Origin: Trochalopteron elliotii
Taxonomy: Eukaryota > Chordata > Aves > Passeriformes > Leiothrichidae
Assembly: GCA_024734555.1 (NCBI GenBank)
Contig: JANPWX010000031.1
Location: 240,672-304,671, forward strand
Reading direction: 5' to 3'
DNA length: 64,000 nucleotides
Position 1 is the first letter of the stretch. Each line of letters begins with the position of its first letter. Of the stretch, positions 51,801 to 61,600 are shown piece after piece. The notes below the pieces were generated by a model. The model saw only the letters and a program-made list of their open reading frames with translations, was not told the origin of the DNA and did not search any database. The translations under genes and the position numbers were made by a program.

Positions 51801-52181
51801 CAGATGCAGTACAGTACAAATGGGGCACATTAAATGGCTTAAATTAGGTCAAATCGAATAATTGAATTTATTCCTTTACTTAAAAAGAGCTTAATCAGCT
51901 GAGAGTGTTAGAGTCAGAAAAAATAGTTTAATTAAATATTAATTAGAAGTTTATATTTTGAGCTTCCTTATTATCACTTGCAGCAATATTATTTATGTAT
52001 CTGTTTTTCCTCATTACAGCTACTGGGCGATGATGTTCAACCATTCTCACTTGATGAAGAGTTTGATTATGACAATGTGGCACTGACCCCTAAGTTTTCT
52101 GAAGCTGAGCTGAAGGCCATTAAGGAGTTGTCTGAAGAGAAAACGGGTACAGATGTCAAACCAGCACCAACTGAAGACTGA
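24743..52181 (+). CDS. IFTAP: IFTAP, intraflagellar transport-associated protein (six coding exons, spliced)
   Basis: IFTAP (C11orf74, NWC) associates with the IFT-A complex and affects ciliary traffic. I joined coding segments 24743-24845, 36333-36490, 38039-38110, 39055-39109, 45349-45479 and 52020-52181. All junctions have AG/GT signals and matching phase, and the joined frame has no internal stop. The product is 226 residues (225 with the alternative acceptor), against about 221 in human. Similarity to the human protein as I know it is clear in four blocks: the N-terminus ([18 protein letters not shown]), the [15 protein letters not shown] segment, LPGEVEE, and the C-terminal [19 protein letters not shown]. 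The middle (residues about 35-111) is poorly conserved, so exons 3 and 4 are less certain. The protein is acidic, with no signal peptide or membrane segment. The gene runs away from RAG2 and starts presumably in the CpG island. Confidence 0.88.
24925..25010 (+). repeat. MIR-like ancient SINE fragment
   Basis: The run GTGCTACTCACCTGCTTTGTG, ACTTTCGGCAAATCC and a later TTTTTCCACTC follows the MIR order TGCCACTTACTAGCTGTGTGACCTTGGGCAAGT...CTCAGTTTCC as I remember it. It is diverged and forward-oriented. Confidence 0.45.
25270..26465 (+). mobile_element. CR1 LINE, 5'-truncated and decayed
   Basis: The sequence matches the chicken repeat 1 non-LTR retrotransposon. Near 25350 it encodes reverse-transcriptase-like residues ([12 protein letters not shown]), followed by GVPQGS-type sequence. 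Further on it has the common CR1 3' segments (GCTGAGGCAGTCTGGCCTGTTCAGCCTC, GTTGGACCAGGTGA). The reading frame is broken by stops and short deletions, the endonuclease part is missing, and the copy is dead. The 5' edge is uncertain. The copy sits in an IFTAP intron in the same direction as the gene. Confidence 0.88.
30040..30145 (-). repeat. Possible MIR-like fragment, reverse orientation
   Basis: GGGAAATGACTCATG, TTTGCCCAGTAGCTC, AGTGGCAGCACCAGATAAGT and CAGACTCCTGG follow the reverse-complement MIR order (GAGGTTAAGTGACTTGCCC, CACACAGCTAGTAAGTGGCAG, CTGACTCC). The match is weak. Confidence 0.35.
34573..34600. repeat. 14-bp tandem duplication
   Basis: CCTAATTATAACTG is followed at once by CCTAATTATAACTA. 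Both units contain a TAATTA core. Confidence 0.85.
36168..36189. repeat. 9-bp inverted repeat
   Basis: ATATGTTGT, a 4-base spacer AAAT, then ACAACATAT. A further partial copy of the arm follows at about 36200. It lies about 145 bases before an IFTAP exon. Confidence 0.8.
36333..36490 (+). CDS. IFTAP: IFTAP second coding exon
   Basis: The acceptor TTCTGCTTGCAG ends at 36332 and the donor GAG|GTAACG begins at 36491. It enters in phase 1 and leaves in phase 0, coding for residues 35-87, a lysine- and serine-rich hydrophilic stretch. The human protein is poorly conserved here, so the call rests on splice signals, phase and position. Confidence 0.68.
36491..38038 (+). other. IFTAP: IFTAP intron with a CR1 tail
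   Basis: No coding content is seen. A CR1 3' tail lies at about 37870-37958; the rest is AT-rich. Confidence 0.7.
37870..37958 (+). mobile_element. CR1 LINE 3'-end fragment
   Basis: GACCCTTCCTGAGCAGGGAC, GACCTGCAGTGGTGCCTTCC and the terminal ATTCTGTGATTCTGTGAAA motif are typical of the CR1 3' end, including its short terminal repeats. Only the tail survives. Confidence 0.9.
38039..38110 (+). CDS. IFTAP: IFTAP third coding exon
   Basis: The acceptor CTATCTACAG ends at 38038 and the donor AAG|GTAAGG begins at 38111. It is exactly 24 codons, phase 0 at both ends, rich in Ser and Thr, ending SERVK. It is poorly conserved; the call rests on strong splice sites and phase. Confidence 0.68.
38111..39054 (+). 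other. IFTAP: IFTAP intron
   Basis: A 944-base AT-rich intron in which I see no gene, repeat or clear signal. Confidence 0.7.
39055..39109 (+). CDS. IFTAP: IFTAP fourth coding exon
   Basis: The acceptor TTTTTATGGCAG ends at 39054 and the donor AATG|GTAGGT follows 39109. It encodes [18 protein letters not shown] plus one base, matching the human VDNFLDLEDLDMDEE segment in composition and order. It enters in phase 0 and leaves in phase 1. Confidence 0.85.
39793..39880 (-). repeat. MIR-like ancient SINE fragment, reverse orientation
   Basis: GTACAAGGAAACCAAGCCAC, ACAGATTAAGGGATTTGCC and TGAGGTCACAGACAGAAGCTG follow the reverse-complement MIR core (GATGAGGAAACTGAGGCAC, AGAGGTTAAGTGACTTGCCC, AAGGTCACACAGCTAG). 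Confidence 0.5.
42601..42636. repeat. Exact 18-bp tandem duplication
   Basis: TGTCAGTGTATATATAGC occurs twice in a row without mismatch. Each unit contains a TATATATAG core. Confidence 0.95.
45349..45479 (+). CDS. IFTAP: IFTAP fifth coding exon with tandem (NAGNAG) acceptor
   Basis: The 3' splice site reads TTATTCAGCAG, so splicing may begin the exon at 45349 (adding an alanine codon) or at 45352. Both keep the frame from the phase-1 donor at 39109. The exon encodes [15 protein letters not shown] and a proline-rich stretch ending DSKAQE, matching the human LLLPGEVE block. The donor GAG|GTATGA begins at 45480. Confidence 0.85.
48365..48475 (-). repeat. MIR-like ancient SINE fragment, reverse orientation
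   Basis: GCAAGACACAGAGATTGAAT, GACTTGTCCAGAATGATGAA, GCAGAAGTGG and TTGACTTCTAGTGCAGTGCCC follow the reverse-complement MIR order, including the GGCACAGAGAGGTTAAGTGACTTGCCC block and the final TGACTCCAGAGCCCGTGC block. Confidence 0.5.
49617..50183 (+). mobile_element. Solo LTR of an avian endogenous retrovirus (ERVL-like)
   Basis: The 567-base element begins TGTCGTGGTTTAACCC and ends CAAAACCAGCACA, giving the TG...CA ends of an LTR. The opening matches an LTR family I recognise from passerine genomes. The five flanking bases on each side are ATGTG (left) and ATGTT (right), a near-perfect 5-bp target duplication, which suits ERVL. There is no internal viral gene, so this is a single LTR left by recombination. 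It lies in the last IFTAP intron, same direction as the gene. Confidence 0.88.
52020..52181 (+). CDS. IFTAP: IFTAP last coding exon
   Basis: The acceptor CCTCATTACAG ends at 52019. The exon enters in phase 0 and encodes residues 174-226, including [19 protein letters not shown], the best conserved block of the family, then [16 protein letters not shown]. The stop TGA is at 52179-52181. Confidence 0.93.
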   Translation, partial: LLGDDVQPFSLDEEFDYDNVALTPKFSEAELKAIKELSEEKTGTDVKPAPTED

Positions 52182-52660
52182 GTCAAAGGAGTTCTGTGCA
52201 GGGCTGTAGGAATGACCTTTTTATGGGATGAATGTAGCTCCTCGTTGCATCCTTATTTAGTGTTCTTATCTGCGGGGCCAGTAAATGGCATCCCCAAGAT
52301 TTGTCATTTATTCCATCTAGGTGCCTTGGATCCTGTACTGGCTCGGGATAGGTGTGCTGGAGTGACTTCTCCATGGGAGCAAAACAAGCTGGTGGATTTC
52401 AGAATAGCATCGTGGCTGCTCTTGCTTATATATGATACTGACTTGGTTCCTGAGTAGTACAAAGCTGTTCCTAAAACTGCCTTGTACCTCATTCTTTCAG
52501 TAATGCAATTAAGAGCTTTTTAGCAGCTGACAAATCAGTCCATGAACTCTTTAAATGTATAGAGATACATGAGTGAATAAATCTGGGAACATTTTTTTTC
52601 TCTGTCTTTTGAGTTACTTCAGTTTGTCAAAAAATAAATATTCCTGTTTCCAACAAACTC
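52182..52660 (+). other. IFTAP: IFTAP 3' UTR with candidate poly(A) signals
   Basis: AATAAA occurs at 52576-52581 and at 52633-52638, giving a UTR of roughly 0.4-0.5 kb. Another AATAAA at 53689-53694, followed by a GT-rich stretch, could be a distal alternative. Confidence 0.6.
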
Positions 52661-55600
52661 TAAGTGTTGATCAAAATTGACGTGGTACAACTCCTAAAAC
52701 TAAAACAGGAACTGCTCAAACCACCCCCCCCCTTCACTCAGAGGAAAAAATAGTGATCTCATCCATTAAAGGAATTGGCATTGAAAGGCTGTCAGATTTT
52801 ACATTTTTTTCACAGGAGATGATTCCAAATAACAATTTATAGCTTACAGTCTGCATCACTGAAATACAGCAAGCTGGAGTTGAGTGAAGGTCAGTTATAT
52901 GGGTGGGAGAAAAGAGTGTGCATCTCTGGCACAAGGTAGTATGTACCCCTTCTCTGAAGAGTTTGGAATCCTTTGTTTTCAGCTAACTGTAGAAGCTTTT
53001 CCATTGAGGCTTGATTTAACATCACAATGCTGCATTGTATTTTTGGTCATTTTCTGATAAAACTACTAAAGTTTACTGACCAACATTTTGTCCTTGACCT
53101 CTATTATTTCTGAAGTGGGTGGTTAGCATGATAAATATGGGAAGAGTGCCTGAGCAGACTGACTGGGCACCAAACCATAGATTTGTTTAAAGGCTGTGGA
53201 TGAATTTTCTGTGGCCGGTTGGCTGCTTCATTGTCAGTAATTTATAAAAGCAAAGAAGGGTTTTCTGATGTTCCAAAGGAGATTTTCTGGATCAGTGATT
53301 TTGTAAACCATAACCATGCTCCACTGAAATCTGAATAGCATTGGTTTTGAGGAATGGTATTTACCTTGATTAGGGGATATAATTTAAGAGTGAGATTTAA
53401 AAAAAAAACACAACAGAAAAACCCAAAAACAAAAAACCAAAAAGCCAGAAAAGAAAGAGCTCTCACAGAAGATAGTTAAGGAGACTGATAGAAAATTACA
53501 AGTATGTTGTATAGAAAAACTGGTTTGTACAGGACCTGGCTGGTAGAAGGTAATGAGAATTTTTTAGCACCTACACTCAAAAAGATGCCTGTGCTATAGT
53601 TAAAATGTTTTTTTAAATGTAATTTGCTGTGTAGCAGATTCTGTTGGGTTTTCTGAAACTTTTTTTAAATGTGAATTTATTTTAATTCAATAAAGTGTTC
53701 TGTTGGACCCACGGTATTTTAAATTAAATGGTTTAGATCCAACTGGAGTTTTCCAGTGAAACCTTAAAGTTAAAAATTTCTGAACAGATCTAATTATTAA
53801 TTCATCTTCTTCTGAAGGACACAGATAATATGTATAAGTCAGAAGGATAAGAAGTAAGTTCTGGAAGAGCTCCATAACAAATCTGGGAGAAAAGAATAGA
53901 GAAGTGCTGTATAATGATAGCAAGGTCACCCTTTGAAAGCTTCAACAGAAAAATAAGGGAGACAACCTCATTAACATATGTATGTATAGCAAAGATAAAG
54001 TAAGGAACCTTCTGTCTGAGGGATCTCTCTGTACATAGTTTGCTATCCTGCAGACAAAGTATCCACCATAAAGGCGAATATTTGTGGCTTTGTGGAATGG
54101 TGAATTAGGTGTTTTTTTTGTGTGGTTTTTTAGAAAGGCGTGTGTCACACAAACTAGAGATCAGTCCTGTGGGAATCCTATAGCCAGTAGAGTCAATGAG
54201 AAAACTTGTCTAGGGATTTATAATATTCTTCAGGCCACATCAGCTCTGGAATCTCTTAAGTGCATTTTCTATTCATTTCATTATCAATTTTTCACTGTAC
54301 ATTAGGGATACATGCAGCCATTCAGTTCCTTCTCTCATAAGCAGATGATTCTTACCAAATGTTCGGAGTACCTATTATGCTCCATAAGTGTCATTCAGGA
54401 TAGTCATTATATGGTTTCCTTTGATATAAAGAAACACTTTGCTGCAGAATACCCAACAAAATTGGAACTCTTTACTGACATTCATCTTACACAGAGAAAT
54501 GGGAATAATTCACTTACATTTACACCACTCGTGAGTTAGATTCTTGCTCTTTGTTAACAGGCATGAATATCACAGTGAAGATTAGGCAATATAGGCCACA
54601 TTTTCTGTACATGACATTTTATTGGCCTGCCCCTGTGGTTGTTTTTGGCTTGTACCAAATTTGATTACCTTTCACAGAGGAGGCATATTTTCCTCTTAGC
54701 CATTACCAGGTTGTCATTTTTAAGAACATACTTTATGTGCATGTTAAATTTTATACTTGCTCACGGAGTTAGTTACCTGGAATTGTTTTAGTGTTTGTGA
54801 GGTGGTTTGAAGTCTGAATAATATATATCTTTTCCTCCTGTAGCTTGTATTCTGTTTAATATTTAATATTTTCAGCAGGGGTTGGCAAGGGACATTAATC
54901 TTTTCTATTTATGGCCTTTTCTAAATTTTTTTCCTGTTTTTCAAAAGAATTAAAGGCAAAACTCTCACGTTGAACAGGGAACTTGGAGTGCGACTTGGGA
55001 TCGACTTAGGGGCTGCTGCGGTAGGGAACAGCTTTCTCCCTACCACACTGGCAAGGATTTTGAACTACAGTCTCTGACACTGGGTGAACCCATGGGAAGT
55101 GAAGACTGTGTGATCCATCTCCCCAGTCCCTTTGTAGTAATGACTTCATTGATGTCTAAAGTGCAGCAGAGATGTGCATCCTTATCAGTCAGTGAGCTGA
55201 TCTGTGTTGAACCTGTGGCTACCTTTGGTGTTGCCAGAAGGATCCTGAGTGTTTCTCGCCACAGTTTTGATGGATCCTCAGTTATGGGAAGGAACTATTT
55301 GTTTTAGGAACTCTTCGAGTTTTATGAGAAGTAAATAATCCTTCCACTGGGGATGGAAACTGAAGGGTTGTTTCCTTGGCTGGCTGGGGTGAAAGCTGGG
55401 GTATTGTTAGTGTTCAAGGTTAATGTTCACTTCTCATGACTGTAAAAGGAACAGTAATTATTTGTTGAGTAATGGTTGTGGAAGAATGAGATAAAGACTG
55501 AAGAAATGAAAAGATGCGCAGGCAAGTCTGACTCAGACATTGTTATGGGTATATTTCTGTTAATGCTAGAGGTATCCTGGTATATCCTTGTATACACACA

Positions 55601-58600
55601 ATGCCACTAAAGGAAAATAAGTTTAGTATGGAGAGTACCCACCAGATAATTCAGAACCTCGTGAAGAAGATGGCGTGGAAACAAGTCCCTGCTCTTATGA
55701 AAAAGACTGATTCTCTGGCCTTGATTTTCTGCTGCTATAAACTGGCAGAACTCCACTGATGCCATTTGTATTCATACAGAGCAGACAGGAGTCTGGTATT
55801 TACAGTCTTAGCTGAAAGAATATGGAGCCAAATCAATTCCTGATTTAACTTCACTGAATATATAGTTATGTATATGACCCATTATCATTACGGGAAAAGA
55901 TTTAAATGAAGAGCCAATGCAAATGAAATGTAAAAAACATATCTTGTAACTGTTCAGATACTACACAGGTTCTTTTGGAGTTTCTGTGGTTGTGTGTGCT
56001 TAGAACATTGCTTTTTGCTTTAACAAAAATATCACATATATTTTCAAGTCAGGTACAAATCATGAAACTTGATTACATACTTAACTACTAAAGATCCTGA
56101 CTTCTTTTAAAGTGGGTTTTTTTTCCCTCTGCTTCTTGACAGGGATTGGAAGTGGACTTTGCTCTGTCTTGGAATTCTTTTTAAAATATCTGATTTGCTT
56201 TATAAAAACATACACTTTTTTAAGGTAGAGTCTTGGTTAGTGATGCTAACTCTAAATGCAGAAGTAAAAATAGGACCAAATTCCTGGTTGCTCAGCAACT
56301 TCATTTACATCACAGTGTGAGTAAACAGACATTTGGTGTACAAATGTCTGCTTATTTAGCAGGCTGATTTATATCCTGTTGTCCTCTACCTTCAGTTTTA
56401 CTTGGGAGTCTAAGCAGTAGCTCTGTCCCACCAGGGTATGAGTGTTCAGAGCCCTGCAAAGAGACTGAGAGAATTCAGTTACACTGACCAAAGCAGCTGG
56501 AGCAGTAGTCTTGTGCTGGGGCTCTGTGCACACTCCAGTACAAGTTTAGCCAAGAGTGGCTGTTCACCTCTGTTCAGCAGAGATTTGTGTTACATCAGTA
56601 GTGAATGTGCTACTGCTGTGAAGACATGACTGACAAGGGTTGAGGCAGAGATGTCTTGGACTTCGTTCCTTTCTGAGCCGTGCTGAGCAGGCAGCTCACT
56701 ACCCTCCTTCCCGGGCTGCAGCTCAGCCCATGCATTTCCAAACACCCCAGTGTGGTGAGGACCCCCGTGCTGAGGGTTCTGCTGGCCTCAGGAAGCAGCT
56801 CCTTGCCCGCAGAGCCAAGCACTGGTGCCAGCCTAGGGCATTCCCACCGTGGAGCGCTTTCTTGTGGCCAGCTGTCAGTTAGCACAGGTGGGCCCGAGGG
56901 GCCACATCTGTCCCTGGCTCCTCCCGCTGTGAGCCGCCTGCCTTGGCCCATCCTGGGCACATGCAGCTCTCCCAGGTGCTAAATGTCTGCACATCCCTGG
57001 GGAAAACAAGGCAGACAGCTTTCTCTGTAATGGTGTTAAGCTGTAGAGCATCTCAAAAGATGATGAGTTTGGTAAGTTTGTGACTGCTGGCTGTTGGTGG
57101 TGGCGCCTTGTGTTTTGCTGGCAAGATACTGTAAGCACACATTACAGGTGTATGGGCTGTGAAATACCACAAATTAGACTGAAAAGGGTTTTAGTGCTTG
57201 TCTGTGACAAGTTTGTAAGAAGAAAAGCAAGTACTAAAAGGTACTGTCATTTTTATAGACAAGATACTTTATTTGCAATTGCAGTGCCCCACAGTTAAAA
57301 TGGAAATCAATTTTAATGCCTTATGAAAATGCAGAAATATTTGTCTCATTTACAGCACTTCCAAAAAGGACAGATAATAAAATTCCCCTTATTTATGATC
57401 TATAATTTTATGTACTCTGTGGTGTCTTGTTCAGTACATCTCTCCACATAAACATTCCAAAAGAATGAGGAAAGATAGATCTGAACGAGATTCCTGAATC
57501 TAACTTCACACTGAATTTCAGATTGTAGAAACTCTCTCCATATTCAAAGCTCTCTTTGATCTGAATATTCCCAAACTTTGAGGAAGTGGATGCTTAACTT
57601 TAAAAATCAGTAACCAAACGTTTCTCTAGCAACCACATAGTACTGGATCTGGACTGAAAAACCCAAAGCAGTAAGGGACCTGCCTATGTAAAAAGAACCA
57701 ATGAAATGTGAAAATTGGCATAACTGCACTCTGTATGAAGATAATGGATAAAAGGACTCTGAAGACAGTAGAATTAAATGACAAATGTTATTTTTCTGGA
57801 GAGTGAACCATACTAAAATATTCTGTTGACTTCATGCATTTTTTGTTGAAAGCCTTTGAATGCCCAGCTGAAAAATTAGTGTAATCATTTTGTAATTCAT
57901 GTGGATATACAACACAGTTATCTCTTGAGCCATTAAAATGAGATTAAAATTTGTGTGAGATTCTTCAGTACATTTTGTGGCAGTGCTAACACAACACCAT
58001 AAATTAAGGCTTTAGCCTCATTCTGTCACATGTTACAACAAAGTTTGTTCTTCTGTGGCTGTTGTGGTTGAGGATTCTTGTGGCAGTTTCTGGAGAGCAG
58101 GTGTGTACTTGTAGCAAATAAGCTCTAAGTTTTTTTGAATCTGTCTGCTTTCATGCCCAGATGTATAAAACCTTTTAAGGTGCAATATGATGTGCATATT
58201 TCTTAGAAAGAAGCGAGTGTCATTTATGATGTTGCTTATGCTCCTCAGAATAACTTAGCAAGAGGACAAATTCTACTGATTACCTAAAGTCTTGATTCTG
58301 CCATTTAGATTTGCTGCAGATTGTACATTTGGTGTTTGAGAAAGAAGTGCTGGAGTGCATTTTTCATCCGCTTTTCCTTAGTTTTGATTTTGTCTTTCCT
58401 ATGTCAGTTTTGCAAATAGCTTTCCAGAAGTTGACACTACATTAATCCGATGAGCTACTTTCCTGCTGGATAAAATTTTAAAGTAAAAAAGATGGAAGGC
58501 TGGTGTGTGGGCCAGGAAGCATCAAAGCATGGTTAGCATTTCATGGTCAAGCTTAGCATTTGCAAAGCTGTCAAAACAAACAATCAGGAAAATACAAATA

Positions 58601-61600
58601 ATGGTCATCCTATTTATTGAATGAAAATTTGATTCCAAATTGCCTTTGTTTAAATCAGTTGCTTACACTTCATCTCCTCTGCTCACCAAGGATTCTGTTA
58701 ACTAACATATTTCAAAATCCAGACTGCTGAAAATACTGACAGCTTTCATTAGCTGAACATTTCCCACAACAAAATTGTGATACATTTAAGGCTCTTTGTT
58801 TTGGGTTGTGACATATTGCCTGAATTCCATGGATTTATTCCCCATTCATGAATATTAGTGATGTAAACTGTACAAACCCCCAATGGCTCAGTGAATATCT
58901 TTCTGCTGAGAGCAGGAAGAAGAGAGGTAGTGGGAAGAGAGGTTGGCTGAGCAGCCAAAGGTGCTTGTGCTCTGGATGTGATGCTTGATATTTTGCTTTT
59001 GATTCTTTGCAATGTTTGTGTGAGAAGCTTGGTTGTCAAAAGCCAGCTGAATAACACCCCTCCAAACCCCCATGTATGAAGGTGCTGGCATGCAAGCTAA
59101 CCAAATTCAGCTGGCTACTGAATTTCAAGGGTAATACTATTCATTACAGGGTGTGTTTTACAAGGTGCTGGCAACTGATACCATTTACTAAGTGACAAGA
59201 TTGGGCTCTGCTCACAAATGTGCAAATGAGTGTTTATCTGGTACTGCTTGTAATTCTGTATTTCCCAAGATTTAATTTTTGAAATGTATATTCTTCTGAT
59301 ACTTTTGACTCACTGCCCCAGAATCAACAGATCAATGACATCCTTCAAAGATGATATTAAAAAAAACATGACTTTGAGTTCTCTGAACAGAAGTGATGAA
59401 ATTAAGAATGAAATAAAATTAAGTAATGTTAAATTTAGGAAAAACAACATGTTGAAATTCAGACTCACTAGAATCTGCAAGTACAACAAAGAGAAATTGA
59501 TGGAGCTGATTTGCTAAGGTCAATTAAAAGAAATCTGAAAATAAATATTGGAGGATGTGCTATAGGGACAGAGTAGTGCATCAGCCAGGAGCTGGATTTC
59601 ATTAATATTTTTCCTCTAAGATTAAGGTACATGAGCTTGAATAGTTGAGGTTTGAAGAATTCTGCTTGTTAAGATTGTTTTGTCTTGAGTTCCAGTTCCT
59701 GTAATGGAAGAAAGGATGGCTCAGTTTAGTGAAGCAGCTTCGGTCTGATCGGTTTAGTTCCGGAGCATCTCTACCAGCTCTTGATTTGTACACAGGCTGG
59801 CAGCCCATTTGTGAAGCATCACTGCCAGCATTTGCAAAAATGAGCAATGATATATTATTTAAATATTCTGCTTTTTTTTTTTTAACAGTCTCATTGCATT
59901 ACAATTGCACAGTAAGATAGGAGAGATGGGTTTTTTTTTTAATGTTCTTAAAAAGGCAACTTAGATTAGAATTTGGAAGTTGAATGTTGGATCAGGACCC
60001 CATCAGGGCTTTGAGAAAACCTGTGTCTATATGTAGATCTTTGGTTCATGAGTGCATGGCTCAGCCTTGAGCTCTTTGCTGAAGTAAATGTCATCACATT
60101 TGATCTTATTTTGGAATAAGTGAAGTTATTTTTTTTTCCAGAATCCAGAAGCTCTGTCAGATATATTTTGCAGGGCATGCTTCTTTTACTGTTCTCTCCT
60201 TGCCTTTATTGGTCTCAGCTGCTACTATACAGCAATCAATATAATATAGGGTACAGAGAACAAGCTATGGCATTGCTACATTTTTCAACAGGAAAAGGGA
60301 ATCTTTGCCATACTGAGAGCTGAAGAAGCTGTTGAAACCCTTTGGCTGACCATCTGTAAATTTGAATAGATCCATATTGGGGTAAGCTGGTGTTTTTTGA
60401 AGCATTTGTTCTGCCCAAATCAGGGAGGTGCTGCTAGTTGAAATAATTCAGAGCGAAACTCAGTCAACTTCAAAACTGTCTTTTGGTCATTACAAATTCG
60501 CCTTGATATTCCCATCCCACTGTAGCTCTATCAGAATCAACACAGCAAGCACATGGACACTCCCTGTCTTTTTCAGTTGGGCTCTTGTATAATGCTGCCA
60601 ATTCTCTGGGACACTGGGAGGGAGCTGCAGCTTACCAAGAGTCTCCCCAGAGGAGCATGGAGTTTTTATTTATTTTCTGTTACAAAAAACCTCTGTGTAA
60701 TCCTGCCTCACCCTGCCCTCCCCAAAGGAATGGCTAGGGGAGAATACCAACATCTAGACTGATTACTGCTTGTTGGTGTAACTGTTCAATTTTGTTTTTC
60801 AGTTCACCTTCCCCAACCTTTCCTTTCCAGATGGAATTTTTCCTCTGGTGCCAAGTACTGAGGAAACAAAAATGTGTGATTCTTCAAACCACCCCTATAT
60901 TATCAAGATTCAGAAAGATGTTTGCTGATGTATTCAATAGGAGAGGAAACTGCTACCTCACAGTAAAGTTTCTCTGTTAAAAATGTTAATTTTTTTAAGT
61001 ACTGTGGAGTCTTCTGTGACCTCAAGGTGTTGTTTTTTTTTTTAAATGATTGTTGATACAATCTCTCAGAAGAAGGGGAGAAAAGAAGTACTTTGCTGGT
61101 CTACTTTGAGGTAAGCTCTAAAAGTTCAAGTGGACCAATTACACAAAAAAGAGCAACAACTTTTGTAAAGCTTCATTTGAATCCCAAAGGGGAAAAATGA
61201 TAGAAAATCAATTAACTTTCCACATGAAAAAATAGCTCATACTGCAAAGCTTTCCTTGCATAGTTTTCTGATTATGTTTGAAAGCAAATTGCCTTGATTA
61301 TACCTTTGACGGGAAGGAAAGTCTTTTAATTAATTTAATACATGCTATAGCAGTGCTAAATTGTATCATGGAACAATTAAGTGGGTCTACACTGATATTT
61401 TTGCCCTGTTGAAAATGGATATTGCTCACTTAGTGAGTCATGCTCTTGCTGGGTTGACGCAATTATCCATTCATCGCAGAGCATGTGACATGAAAGTTAT
61501 TAGGACCTTTTGTGTAGGAGAGAAGCTGAATGGAGTAAACAAAAAGCTCATTTCAGTGAAGAATCAGTGAAAGTACAGAGGCTGTACCCCCACTGGGGAC

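Larger units (their letters stand above)
45480..52019 (+). other. IFTAP: IFTAP last intron
   Basis: A 6.5-kb intron. It contains CNE-like stretches (46040-46520 and 47940-48080), a 178-codon frame (47401-47937) I do not accept as a gene, a MIR-like fragment (48365-48475) and a solo LTR (49617-50183). Confidence 0.7.
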
